Assembly (NCBI RefSeq): GCF_014198605.1
Contig: NZ_JACIHU010000001.1
DNA: 64,000 nt
Reading direction: 5' to 3' (one strand)
From: Rhizobium etli_C
Lineage (GTDB): Bacteria > Pseudomonadota > Alphaproteobacteria > Rhizobiales > Rhizobiaceae
A program made the position numbers and the translations under genes. How positions within the stretch are numbered: the stretch's first letter is position 1; each line of letters starts with the position of its first letter. Shown one piece after another: positions 35,959-44,239 of this stretch. Below the pieces are notes generated by a model. It searched no databases and had not been told where the DNA came from. It was given only the letters and a program-made list of their open reading frames with translations.

Positions 35959-37851
35959 CTAGCGGGCCGCCGTCTGTTCGGCGAGCGTCTGGTTGACCTC
36001 AGCGCCGTATTGCGTCTGCAGCAGGTTGACCATCTGATCGAGAATATCATCGCCGGCGGCGTTGGCCATGGCGGTGAGCTGGGCATCGCGGTTGTTCAGC
36101 ACGTCGCCGGTCGGCTGACTGTTGACCTCGGTGACCTTCATCAGGATCTGCGTCGAGGGATCGGCGCCGACCGCGCTCGCCACCGTGTCGACAGGGCCGG
36201 AGAAGGCGGCCTTGACGCCGGCGCGGCCGAGAACCGCATCCTCGGTGGAACGGGTGATGCTGCTCTTGCTTTCGACGGCGATGCCGAGCGGCGCCGCAAT
36301 GTCGGCAAGGGCGGTGCCCTTTTGCGCCTCGGCCTTCAATTCGTCGGCCTTTTTGGCGAGTTCGGCCTTCTGCTGCTCCGCCGTCCAGTCCTCGACGGCT
36401 TTTTCGCGCACCTCGGCGATCGGGCGGTCGCGGTCCGGCGTGATTTCGCGGACGTTGAACCAGACATAGCCGTCATTGCCGATCGGAAGCGGCGGCGCAT
36501 CGACGCCGACCTCGGTCTTGAAAGCTTCCCCGAGCAGCTGCTGTTTGACGGGGATATCCTTGACCTCCTTGCCGTCCTTGTCGGCACCGGTCGCGTCGAC
36601 CGCATCGACGGTCATGGCCTTGAGCTTCAGCTGGCCGGCAATATCTTCAAGCGTGGCGCCGCCGGCGCGCAGATCCTCGATCTGGTCGTGAACGTTGATG
36701 ACTTCCTGAGAGGCATTGGAAAGCGCCAGCTGCTTGCGGATCTCCTCCTTCACCTCGTCGAAATTCTTCACCGTTTCCGCCTTGATGTTGGTGATGCGCA
36801 GGATGACAGGACCGAAGGAGCCATCGACAACCGGCGTCGTGCCGCCATCCTTCGAAACCGCGAAGGCGGCATCGGCGACGGCCTGGTCGGGAACCTTGTC
36901 CTTGGTGAATTCGCCAAGCAGCACGTCGCTTGCGGTCTTGCCCTGGTCGGAGACCAGCTGATCGAAGCTGGTGCCGCTCTTCAGCGCGGTTTCGGCGGCG
37001 GCGGCAAGATCCTTGCTGGTGAAGGTCAGCTGCTCGATGGTGCGGCTTTCGGGCGTACGGTAGCTATCCTTGCCCTTATCGAAAGCCTCGCGCACCTGAT
37101 CGTCGGTGACGGTCGCGGCATCGGCGATGTCGGCCGGCTGCAGTTTGAGATAGGCGATCTTGCGATATTCCGGCGCGCGGTAACGCTGCTTGACGCCCTC
37201 GAACCAGGTGGCCAGCACGTCGTCGGCCGGCGCCTTGATCGGTTCGATATTGGCGTTGGTCAGCAAGAGGTAGTCGACAGCGCGGCTTTCATCGCCATAA
37301 AGCTTCATTGCGTCGACCAGCGTCTTCGGCGCGGTGAAACCGTTGGAAACCGCATCGACGATCTGGCTGCGGACGGCGACCTTGCTGCGCTCCTTGATGT
37401 AATCGTCCTGGTGAATGTTGGCATTGCGCAGGCGCGAGACGAACAGCTCGCGATCGAACTGGCCGTTGACGGCCTTGAACGCCGGATCATCGCCGATCAG
37501 CTGGGCGAGGCGATCCTCGGAGAGGCCGAGATTCATGTCTGCGGCGAGCTGGTCGAGCGAAGCGCCCGCAATGAGCTGGGAGAGGACCTGCTGTTCGACG
37601 CCGAAGGCACGGGCCTGTTCCGGCGTGAGGCGCATGCCGAATTGCTGGCCGAGGCTTGCCACCTGACGCTGATAGGCGAGGTGGAATTCGTTGACGCCCA
37701 CACGCTGATCGCCGACGGTCACGACCGTGGTGCTGTTGCCGCCTGATATCAGCTCGCGCGAGACGCCCCAGACGCCGAAAGAGGCGACCAAGAGAAGCAG
37801 GAGCAGCTTGGCAACCCAGGTCTGAGCAGCTCTTCTCAGAAAATGGAACAT
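35959..37851 (-). CDS. ppiD: Peptidylprolyl isomerase of the PpiD/SurA-N type
   Basis: The 630-residue envelope chaperone has an N-terminal membrane anchor (MFHFLRRAAQTWVAKLLLLL, about 1-34), a SurA-N-like region with GVNEFHLAYQRQ and GEDSRAVDYL-like sequence, and a parvulin-type domain in the middle (about 240-360). Helices and beta segments follow. It assists outer-membrane protein folding at the periplasmic side of the Sec translocon. The ATG at 37851 opens the anchor; the frame beyond it is not coding. Family members in rhizobia precede trpD, as here, but a doubled repeat sits between. Confidence 0.88.
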   Translation of the reverse strand: MFHFLRRAAQTWVAKLLLLLLVASFGVWGVSRELISGGNSTTVVTVGDQRVGVNEFHLAYQRQVASLGQQFGMRLTPEQARAFGVEQQVLSQLIAGASLDQLAADMNLGLSEDRLAQLIGDDPAFKAVNGQFDRELFVSRLRNANIHQDDYIKERSKVAVRSQIVDAVSNGFTAPKTLVDAMKLYGDESRAVDYLLLTNANIEPIKAPADDVLATWFEGVKQRYRAPEYRKIAYLKLQPADIADAATVTDDQVREAFDKGKDSYRTPESRTIEQLTFTSKDLAAAAETALKSGTSFDQLVSDQGKTASDVLLGEFTKDKVPDQAVADAAFAVSKDGGTTPVVDGSFGPVILRITNIKAETVKNFDEVKEEIRKQLALSNASQEVINVHDQIEDLRAGGATLEDIAGQLKLKAMTVDAVDATGADKDGKEVKDIPVKQQLLGEAFKTEVGVDAPPLPIGNDGYVWFNVREITPDRDRPIAEVREKAVEDWTAEQQKAELAKKADELKAEAQKGTALADIAAPLGIAVESKSSITRSTEDAVLGRAGVKAAFSGPVDTVASAVGADPSTQILMKVTEVNSQPTGDVLNNRDAQLTAMANAAGDDILDQMVNLLQTQYGAEVNQTLAEQTAAR

Positions 37852-38071
37852 GGAAACGCAAACCTCGCAGTATTCATTGACCCCGCGCGCGGGCGGACAT
37901 TCGACGTTCCTTAGAACAAACCCGACAGGAAATGAAGGGTTGTCACGCGAAAAGCTGCGCAGAGCGGCGGTGGCGACGCAAGGCGTTGACGGCAAACAAA
38001 AGATCGGCTGCGGCGGAACCTTTCAGGCCGCCATTTCGTTGAAGCGGCATCCCATGAAACAGGAGCAGACC

Positions 38072-38353
38072 ATGGCAGATTTGAAAACCGCTTCCGCCGA
38101 ATCCACCGCTGCGCGCGTCAAGGCGGATATCGCAGCAGACGATCTGTCGGCGCAGGTCACGGCACTCCGTGAAGATCTGTCCAGACTGACGGACAGTGTG
38201 CGGGCGCTGGGGCAGGGGGCGAAGTCGGTGGTTACGGACGAAGCTTCGCTGATGACGGAACGGCTGCGCGACAAGGTTCGCGAAGAACCGATCATGGCGC
38301 TCGCGGTGACGGCGGGCATCGCCTATGTTTTCGGCCTGATGAGCCGCCGTTGA
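38072..38353 (+). CDS. ElaB/YqjD/DUF883-type membrane-anchored protein
   Basis: The 93-residue protein has an amphipathic, Ala/Glu/Asp-rich helical body (ADDLSAQVTALREDLSRLTD) and a C-terminal helix with the DUF883 ending EEPIMALAVTAGIAYVFGLM followed by SRR. E. coli relatives sit in the inner membrane and bind ribosomes in stationary phase. The start is decided by AGGAG at 38061-38065, six bases before ATG 38072; an ATG at 38054 lies inside that leader. Confidence 0.8.
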   Translation: MADLKTASAESTAARVKADIAADDLSAQVTALREDLSRLTDSVRALGQGAKSVVTDEASLMTERLRDKVREEPIMALAVTAGIAYVFGLMSRR

Positions 38354-38370
38354 TACGGAATTCCGGACAG

Positions 38371-38399
38371 AAAAAGCCGGACGCAAGGCGCCCGGCTTT
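38371..38399. terminator. Bidirectional intrinsic terminator
   Basis: AAAGCCGG and CCGGCTTT flank an 11-base loop, preceded by AAAAA on the + strand, which reads as a T tract on the minus strand. It serves the convergent genes at 38072 and 38430. Confidence 0.75.
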
Positions 38400-38429
38400 G
38401 AGTGATGTCCGATAGTTATGTCTGGGATA

Positions 38430-38678
38430 TCAGCGGCGAATGGCGCGGCCGATGAAAATCAGAAGGCAGGCACCAATGAAGCCGGTGATCAGGTAACCAA
38501 GCCAGCCGGCCAGCGGCTGAATGTGCAAGAGACCGAGAAGCCAGTTGGCGACGATCGCGCCGACGATACCAAGCAATATGTTCATGAGCACGCCCATGCT
38601 GCTGCTCATAACTTTTTCCGCCAGCCAGCCGGCGATACCGCCGATGATGATGGCGGCAATCCAACCCACGCCTTCCAT
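38430..38678 (-). CDS. GlsB/YeaQ/YmgE family stress membrane protein
   Basis: The 82-residue protein has three hydrophobic helices with the family glycines: WIAAIIIGGIAGWLAEKVM, then GVLMNILLGIVGAIVANWLLG and LGYLITGFIGACLLIFIGR. It belongs to the transglycosylase-associated (YeaQ) group, membrane proteins induced in stationary phase or by stress. An AGGAGGGA site precedes the ATG. Confidence 0.9.
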   Translation of the reverse strand: MEGVGWIAAIIIGGIAGWLAEKVMSSSMGVLMNILLGIVGAIVANWLLGLLHIQPLAGWLGYLITGFIGACLLIFIGRAIRR

Positions 38679-38756
38679 GGTAATCCCTCCTGGTAAACCG
38701 ACTCGCAGGTAAGCACGAAACCGTGGAAAGTTCCACTCCTGGAGGAACTTAGGCGA

Positions 38757-38873
38757 TTATGGCTGCAACAGGGTGACCGGCGTCTCCAGCAGGTAGGCAA
38801 TCAGCTGGAAAAGCAGACCAGCCACAGCAAGCATCGCGAAGCCGAAAGGCATGATCAGGCTTTTTCTAAACAT
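38757..38873 (-). CDS. 38-residue single-helix membrane protein
   Basis: A short frame reads MFRKSLIMPFGFAMLAVAGL followed by LFQLIAYLLETPVTLLQP. A good site (GAGAGG, eight bases upstream of ATG 38873) and a coherent 20-residue hydrophobic helix support coding. No family is recognised. It lies upstream of GlsB on the same strand. Confidence 0.6.
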   Translation of the reverse strand: MFRKSLIMPFGFAMLAVAGLLFQLIAYLLETPVTLLQP

Positions 38874-38878
38874 CTTTC

Positions 38879-39206
38879 CTCTCCCCCTCGAGTAAAGGAT
38901 AAGCCTAAGTGCGGTCGACGCAAGATTATTGTTAACGGATAGTTAAGAGTGATATTTAAGTTAAATTGGAAATACCAACAATTTAATAGGATGATCCGCT
39001 GCTACAGGCGATGAAATACACGGTCTCCGGGTAACATCACCGTCCATAGGCAAACAATTTAACATCTCATGGAGTTTTTACATGACGTAACCTGCGCCAT
39101 TGGGAGAAGTAGGGCGCAGGAACATGCCCCGATTTGGTGCACGGATTGATTTTGGCGCGGACTGCATCATTTTTCCTGGAGTTCGGCTCTATCAGGGAAA
39201 AACTCG
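38879..39206. other. AT-rich intergenic stretch of about 330 bases
   Basis: No gene is convincing here. The left half is unusually AT-rich for this genome. A hairpin (CCTGCGCC ... GGCGCAGG) lies near 39091-39120, and ordinary promoter-like AT tracts precede the entericidin gene. No protein frame has a ribosome-binding site. Confidence 0.5.
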
Positions 39207-39362
39207 ATGTCAAAAGCTGCGATCGCCTTTGCCTGCCTCTGCCTGCTGACGCTTTCCGCTTGCGGCAACACGGCCTACGGACTGAAGAAGGATGGACAGC
39301 AGGCCAGCCACGCAATGGACAACGCGACGCATCGAGTGCTCTCGGCCGGCGCCAAGAAATAA
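39207..39362 (+). CDS. Entericidin-type small lipoprotein
   Basis: The 51-residue product MSKAAIAFACLCLLTLSACG... has a lipoprotein signal with the lipobox LSAC, followed by NTAYGLKKDGQQASHAMD, close to the EcnA/EcnB family 'GxGxDxxxGG'-type tail. It would be an acylated outer-membrane-associated peptide. AGGGA lies about eight bases before the ATG. A bidirectional terminator follows. Confidence 0.8.
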   Translation: MSKAAIAFACLCLLTLSACGNTAYGLKKDGQQASHAMDNATHRVLSAGAKK

Positions 39363-39410
39363 CGGCAGCAGCGAAACGCGCGCCGTCACCGACCGGCCAA
39401 GCTTACATGA

Positions 39411-39439
39411 AAAAAGCCCGCCTGGGGTGAGGCGGGCTT
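39411..39439. terminator. Bidirectional intrinsic terminator
   Basis: The perfect 10-bp stem AAGCCCGCCT / AGGCGGGCTT with a 6-base loop is preceded by a run of A on the + strand (a T tract for minus-strand transcripts). It ends the minus-strand small gene at 39567 and the entericidin gene. Confidence 0.8.
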
Positions 39440-39566
39440 GGCTAACAGAGAGAATGGACGGATGGAAACCGTCTCGACTAATACAGCATTTCCTTAAGCG
39501 TATGGCCTTGTGTCATTCGAACGTAACGCGGCCGACAGATTCCGGCCGCGACCGCCAGGATCGGGT

Positions 39567-39683
39567 TTAGAAATTGCCCCAATTCTGGGCGCGGGCACGG
39601 GCGCGAATAATCCGATATTCGCGACCGCCATAGAGCGAACCGATGGTCAGCAGAAGCGTCAGAACGTCCCAGATGATATACAT
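39567..39683 (-). CDS. 38-residue membrane protein with a basic tail
   Basis: The frame MYIIWDVLTLLLTIGSLYGG followed by REYRIIRARARAQNWGNF starts eight bases after GAGAGG. It shows one N-terminal membrane helix and a strongly basic C-terminal tail that should stay in the cytoplasm. It is followed by a proper terminator (39411-39439). No family name is known to me. Confidence 0.65.
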   Translation of the reverse strand: MYIIWDVLTLLLTIGSLYGGREYRIIRARARAQNWGNF

Positions 39684-39862
39684 GTTATCCTCTCAGGTTG
39701 GACGGCTCTGCCGTCGATCGGTGAAGGTACAATAGCAATCTTTCAAACCTGCTTATATGACAAGAAATCGGGATAGGCGGGGAAGCGGGAAGGGCGCTTC
39801 ATGAGGAGACGGAGTCGCCATCTTGGGAGCAGTAAGGTGAACAGATCAGCCGGTGGCCGGCC

Positions 39863-40756
39863 ATGACGATTTTCTCCGTCCGCCACATCACGGCCTATCG
39901 TTACCGCAGAGAGGTCGATTTCGGCGAGCATCGCCTGATGTTCCGGCCGCGCGACAGTTTCGACCAGCGGCTGATCGAGGCGTCGTTGACGACCTATCCA
40001 GAGCAAAGCCATGTACGCTGGATCCACGATGTTTTCGGCAATTGCGTGGCGCTCGTCGATTTTTCGCGGCCGTCGTCCGAGCTTCGTTTCGAAACCTGGA
40101 TCACGCTCGACCACACACCCCAGCTCGCCCCGGATATTCGAATCGACGAAGCGGCGCTCACCTATCCCTTCTCCTACGACAAGGACGAAATCGCCGATCT
40201 CGCGCCGGCGATGCAGCGCCACTATCCTGATCAGGGCGATGAGATCGGCCGCTGGGCGCGCCGGTTTGTGCGCCTGGGGCACCCGACTGAGACGGGGCAC
40301 CTGCTGATGACGCTCTGCTATGCCATTCGGGAAAGCTTCGTTTATGCGCGGCGCCATGAACATGGGACGCAGGCACCGCTTGAGACCTTGCATCTTCGCT
40401 CCGGCACCTGCCGGGATTTCGCGCTTCTGATGATGGAGGCAGCACGCACGCTCGGTTTGGCAGCGCGATTCGTTAGCGGCTATGTTTACGTTCCCGATCG
40501 GGACGGCTCCACGGTGCTCGGCGGCGGTTCCACGCATGCATGGTGCCAGATCTATCTTCCCGGGGCCGGGTGGGCGGAGTTCGATCCGACCAACGGCATC
40601 GTCGGCAACCGCGATCTCATCCGCGTGGCCGTTGCCCGTGATCCGCGCCAGGCCGTTCCTTTGAGCGGCAGCTATGACGGCGACGGGTCGGATTTCGACA
40701 GCATGACGGTTCAGGTCAACGTGACCACGCAGCCGGCGGCGTTAAAAGAGGGGTGA
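39863..40756 (+). CDS. Transglutaminase-like family protein (297 aa)
   Basis: The protein has the N-terminal bacterial transglutaminase domain (YRYRREVDFGEHRLMFRPRD), then the core with SGTCRDFALLMMEAARTLG (catalytic Cys), GGSTHAWCQIYLPGAGWAEF (His) and DPTNG (Asp). It is probably a cytoplasmic cysteine protease or amide-modifying enzyme of the SCO2502-like kind. A second member follows after 113 bases on the same strand, suggesting one operon. No strong ribosome-binding site is seen. Confidence 0.85.
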   Translation: MTIFSVRHITAYRYRREVDFGEHRLMFRPRDSFDQRLIEASLTTYPEQSHVRWIHDVFGNCVALVDFSRPSSELRFETWITLDHTPQLAPDIRIDEAALTYPFSYDKDEIADLAPAMQRHYPDQGDEIGRWARRFVRLGHPTETGHLLMTLCYAIRESFVYARRHEHGTQAPLETLHLRSGTCRDFALLMMEAARTLGLAARFVSGYVYVPDRDGSTVLGGGSTHAWCQIYLPGAGWAEFDPTNGIVGNRDLIRVAVARDPRQAVPLSGSYDGDGSDFDSMTVQVNVTTQPAALKEG

Positions 40757-40869
40757 TGGTGGATCGCCGCGGCTGGATGACAGTTGCGCGGCCGCTGGAA
40801 CCGGGCAGCGTAATCGACGTTCCATACTCACCTCCGCCCATGCGGGGAGAGGAGGACGAGGAAGCCACA

Positions 40870-41676
40870 ATGAAGATACGCGCCGGGTTTCATCTGGGCT
40901 ATGAATGCATCCAGCCGACGCCAATGCTGCTGGTGCTCAACATTCACCCCTCCCGTCGCGCCGATCTTCTGAGCGAGCAGGTCCTGACATTCGACCGGCC
41001 AATCGAAGTCTGGGAATATACCGACAGTTTCGGCAACGCCTGCAGCCGGATCATCGCTCCGCCCGGGCTGACGACGATTTCGACCAGATTCGAGATTTAC
41101 GATACGGGGCAACCCGACGTCGTGCCCACCGAGGCCGTACAACACGCGATCAAGGACCTGCCCGACGAGGTGCTCGTCTTCCTGCTTGGCAGCCGTTACT
41201 GCGACACCGACAGGCTTTCGGATTTTGCCTGGAAAACCTTCTCGTCGACGCCGCTCGGCTGGGCGCGCGTGCAGGCGATCTGCGACTTTGTGCATAACCA
41301 CATCACCTTCGACTATCAGAAGGCCGACGTTCTCAGAACCGCGCATGGCGGCTTTACCGACAAGAGCGGCGTCTGCCGCGACTTCGCCCATCTCGCCATG
41401 GCGCTTTGCCGATGCATGAATATTCCTGCCAGATATTGCACGGGCTATCTCGGCGATATCGGCGTTCCAGCCGATCCCAACCCAATGGATTTCAGCGCCT
41501 GGTTCGAAGTCTTTCTCGGTGGTCATTGGCACACGGTCGATGCCCGCCACAACACGCCGCGGATCGGCAGAATATTGATGGCGACCGGCCGCGACGCCAC
41601 CGACGTCGCTATGTCGACGGCTTTCGGTCCGGCCACACTCTCCCGCTTCGAGGTGATCACTGAGGAAGTGCCGTGA
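40870..41676 (+). CDS. Second transglutaminase-like protein (268 aa)
   Basis: The protein shares the Cys-His-Asp core: DKSGVCRDFAHLAMALCRCM (Cys) with NIPARYCTGYLGD, then FSAWFEVFLGGHWHTVDARH (His, Asp). Its N-terminal domain (FHLGYECIQPTPMLLVLNIHP) differs from that of the neighbour, so the two are paralogues of different subtypes rather than a recent duplication. The ATG at 40870 follows GAGGACGAGG. Substrate unknown. Confidence 0.85.
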   Translation: MKIRAGFHLGYECIQPTPMLLVLNIHPSRRADLLSEQVLTFDRPIEVWEYTDSFGNACSRIIAPPGLTTISTRFEIYDTGQPDVVPTEAVQHAIKDLPDEVLVFLLGSRYCDTDRLSDFAWKTFSSTPLGWARVQAICDFVHNHITFDYQKADVLRTAHGGFTDKSGVCRDFAHLAMALCRCMNIPARYCTGYLGDIGVPADPNPMDFSAWFEVFLGGHWHTVDARHNTPRIGRILMATGRDATDVAMSTAFGPATLSRFEVITEEVP

Positions 41677-41709
41677 AGGCACTCAAAGATTGCCGCGGGT
41701 GAGTGAATC

Positions 41710-41934
41710 CTACGCTTTCTTCAGGAATTCCGTTTTCAGCACGAGGCCCTTGACCTGCTTGGTGTTGCACTCGATCTCGCCGGGATTGTCGGTCAGGCGA
41801 ATGCCCTTGACCAGGGTTCCGCGCTTCAGCGTCTCCGAGGTGCCCTTGACCTTGAGGTCTTTGATGAGAGTCACGGAATCGCCGTCGTGAAGCTGGCTTC
41901 CGTTGCTGTCCTTTACGATAATGTCGTCGGCCAT
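41710..41934 (-). CDS. PhnA/YjdM-type protein without zinc ribbon
   Basis: The 74-residue protein matches the C-terminal PhnA domain: IIVKDSNGSQLHDGDSVTLI, KDLKVKGTSETLKRGTLVKG, IRLTDNPGEIECNT. The N-terminal zinc ribbon of full-length YjdM is missing, as in many rhizobial copies. The historic name 'alkylphosphonate utilisation' has no proven function. GGAGG is well placed (about 41941). Confidence 0.85.
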   Translation of the reverse strand: MADDIIVKDSNGSQLHDGDSVTLIKDLKVKGTSETLKRGTLVKGIRLTDNPGEIECNTKQVKGLVLKTEFLKKA

Positions 41935-42049
41935 GATGTCCTCCGCTTGATGATGCGAGACGCAAAATCATGGCGACGGGGGATAGTCAACCGCTGCGAG
42001 GACGGCAAACGCAAAGCACGCGGGGTCTGCTGCAGCGCACTGAACGGAT

Positions 42050-42465
42050 TTATCGAGCATAAACCGGCGGGAATTCAATTCCTTCAAGCTCGCCGGTCCA
42101 GCGGTTTCGCCCCTTCCAATATGAGCAATCCGGGCAGGCCTCGCCAAGCGGATAGTCAATTCCCTCCTCGTGAGGGCAGCCGACGATTCCATCCATCGCC
42201 ACCACCGATTTCACGTCATTCTCGCGCAGGAATGCCACGATCTCGGCGACAACGGTTTTTCGTCCGTCCTGAGATCACCGGTTTCAGCAAACCATCGGCG
42301 CAGGTCGGCCGGCTCCGAATGCGGCGCCGGGATAATGCTGACCGCCACCTTGGTGGCGCGGCGATTGTCGGGACCATAGTACGCGATTGTATCGACAGGA
42401 TAGCTGCGCATACCTCGCTTGGTCTTTTTCTCGAGCCATTTCCGTGGCTGCCAGCCCAATTTCAT
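42050..42465 (-). pseudogene. Zinc-ribbon hypothetical protein broken by a frameshift
   Basis: Two minus-strand frames together make one protein of about 138 residues. The first (from 42465) reads MKLGWQPRKWLEKKTKRG... up to DLRTDEK. The second continues TVVAEIVAFLRENDVKSVV, then CPHEEGIDYPLGEACPDC and YWKGRNRWTGEL. They meet at a run of five T on the + strand (42256-42260), where one base appears to be missing. The C-terminal CPHEEG...CPDC looks like a zinc site. I recall similar intact rhizobial proteins, but did not search. A sequencing error in the homopolymer is possible. Confidence 0.6.
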
Positions 42466-42552
42466 CGCATTGCTCGCCTTTCGTGGTTCGCTATTCTATC
42501 CGGCCTCGTTCATGGGATACAATCCGATACCCAATGAATATGGGACGAGGAT

Positions 42553-42960
42553 ATGGCGCGAAAGAATCAATGGATCAGAGTATCGCCAAGGGAGAAAGCG
42601 GCTGCTGCCGACGATCTTGAGAAACAAGCGATTATCATGGCCTGCGGGGCCTTCATTGACGGTATCCTGAAGCCACGCTTTCTGCCCGAAATTCGTCAGA
42701 CAGAATGGAACTGTGTCGTTGATATAAAGGGCTCGTGGGCCGGGAACCGGTATCGTTTCGAGGTCGAGATCGAACGCCGCAACGCTTCCGGCTACGACAA
42801 AGCAACCAGCCTTCTCGTCGACCTGAAAACGATCGCTGACGAGGACGGCGATACCGCCGACTTCACCCGCCGCCTGCATTCGATCCTCGAAAACCACGCC
42901 CGAAAAGAGCGCCTTATCGCACGGCTGAATGTTTCGTTCGCAGCTCTGATGCCGTCATAA
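42553..42960 (+). CDS. Hypothetical protein (135 aa)
   Basis: The protein is soluble and mixed alpha/beta: WIRVSPREKAAAADDLEKQA, then MACGAFIDGILKPRFLPEIRQ and VDIKGSWAGNRYRFEVEIERR. No family was recognised. GACGAGGAT sits seven bases before the ATG, a convincing site. Its surroundings (a broken gene, small frames, phage debris) suggest accessory DNA. Confidence 0.55.
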   Translation: MARKNQWIRVSPREKAAAADDLEKQAIIMACGAFIDGILKPRFLPEIRQTEWNCVVDIKGSWAGNRYRFEVEIERRNASGYDKATSLLVDLKTIADEDGDTADFTRRLHSILENHARKERLIARLNVSFAALMPS

Positions 42961-43119
42961 GCCCAGGAGTCGGCCATGCACGCTTCTGGCCGGCCTTAAT
43001 TGGCGCCTCGGCAAAACTGAGACCAAGGTCCGATCCGACCCGGACTTCGTGCCGATACCAAACGCTTGGTTGCTGCAATAGGTTTCCGCGGCGGAACGGA
43101 ATTGCGGAGCTTTATAGCC

Positions 43120-43209
43120 GTGACGAAATTTGTCGTTGTAGGAATGATACTGACGCCGGTGATCTTCTGGGGTTCTATCGGCGTCTGGGTCTACTCGCTA
43201 TTATCGTGA
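43120..43209 (+). CDS. Tiny membrane-type frame (29 aa, GTG start)
   Basis: The sequence VTKFVVVGMILTPVIFWGSI followed by GVWVYSLLS has a hydrophobic helix and a GGAG site (43105-43108) about 11 bases upstream of the GTG. This is only weak support, and the frame could be accidental. Confidence 0.3.
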   Translation: MTKFVVVGMILTPVIFWGSIGVWVYSLLS

Positions 43210-43343
43210 GGCCCCCTCACACCTTCAGTCCTCCATCATTTCATCGGGTAGTCGGGCGAAGCGAAGTCATGGCCGGCGACGGTCCTGGACAATCTCAATC
43301 AATCCTGACCAAGAGTGCGGATCAACTGGAGGCTGAGCCCGGT

Positions 43344-44042
43344 TCATTGTCTTGGCACGAGCCCGTCAAGCAGGAAATCCAGACCTTTCCTGAAAGCGCC
43401 GTCCCAATCATTATCCAGCAACAGACGCGCACGCTCGATCGTCGGATATTTTTCGCTGAGATGAGCAAGGCGCTGCTGCGCGGCGGCCATGTCGTCGTCG
43501 GAAAGGTCGAAATTCGTACGGGTGATGGTCGCGCCGATCACATAGTTCCAGAGCGACCATATCGCGCCGTTCAAATCTGCCTCGGCGACGCCGGCGCCGG
43601 ATAAGATCCTGCCCAGCAGTTCCAGGCGGCCGAGGATGTTCGGGCCGAGCGCCCGGCGCGGCAGCAGCGATGCCGACCAGGGATGGCTCAGCATGCTGGC
43701 GCGCCAGTCCTCGAGCATGTGAAAGATTGCGCCGCGCCAGTCGGCAGCCTCGATCCCTTGCGGCGGCCCGCGATATTCGAGAACCGAGTCGAGCGCCAGA
43801 TCAAAAACCTCCTCTTTGTTGTCGACGTGCCAATAAAGGCTCATCGCGCCCGCGCCGAGGCGATCGGCCAGACGGCGCATCTTCAATCCGTCGACACCTT
43901 CGGCGTCCAGGAGTTCGACCGCGGTCGCCACAATCCGTTCGATCGAAAGCGCCGGTTCATTGCCCGCCTGCTGCATGGAGGGGACCGACCCAGCTCTCCG
44001 TTGAAGCCGTTTACCCTGAGCGCCGCCGCCTTTGGCTGCCAT
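43344..44042 (-). CDS. TetR-family regulator with tetracycline repressor-like C domain
   Basis: The 232-residue protein has the N-terminal HTH: SIERIVATAVELLDAEGVDG followed by LKMRRLADRLGAGAMSLYWHV (about 32-77). A TetR class-B-type ligand domain comes next. It probably represses itself and the divergent ridA gene through the palindrome at 44115-44154. AGGAAGGA precedes the ATG. An unusually basic, Gly-rich N-terminal arm (MAAKGGGAQGKRLQRRAG) precedes the HTH. Confidence 0.85.
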   Translation of the reverse strand: MAAKGGGAQGKRLQRRAGSVPSMQQAGNEPALSIERIVATAVELLDAEGVDGLKMRRLADRLGAGAMSLYWHVDNKEEVFDLALDSVLEYRGPPQGIEAADWRGAIFHMLEDWRASMLSHPWSASLLPRRALGPNILGRLELLGRILSGAGVAEADLNGAIWSLWNYVIGATITRTNFDLSDDDMAAAQQRLAHLSEKYPTIERARLLLDNDWDGAFRKGLDFLLDGLVPRQ

Positions 44043-44114
44043 GCGTCCTTCCTAAATGATCTGAAGGTCGTTTTAAGCCGACAAAGCCACGAATGTCGAC
44101 TCCGGCCGATTGAC

Positions 44115-44154
44115 TCGTACAATGTACGATGCGATTGGATCGCACGTTGTACGA
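44115..44154. promoter_or_regulatory. TetR operator, large inverted repeat
   Basis: TCGTACAATGTACGAT (44115-44130) and ATCGCACGTTGTACGA (44139-44154) are inverted copies matching at 14 of 16 positions. Each arm also contains a small palindrome around GTACA/TGTAC. The site sits in the divergent gap between tetR and ridA and is the natural operator. Confidence 0.75.
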
Positions 44155-44239
44155 CTCGATTATTGCGGCGACCAAACGAGAATTCAACCCGGAGACCGCG
44201 GGCGCCATTGCTCGCAGTCCGCACGGCCAAGAGAAAATC

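Noticed and set aside
38679..38760. EcfG promoter before GlsB
   Set aside because: GGAAC is present (38730-38734, minus strand), but no CGTT-like box at 16-17 bases.
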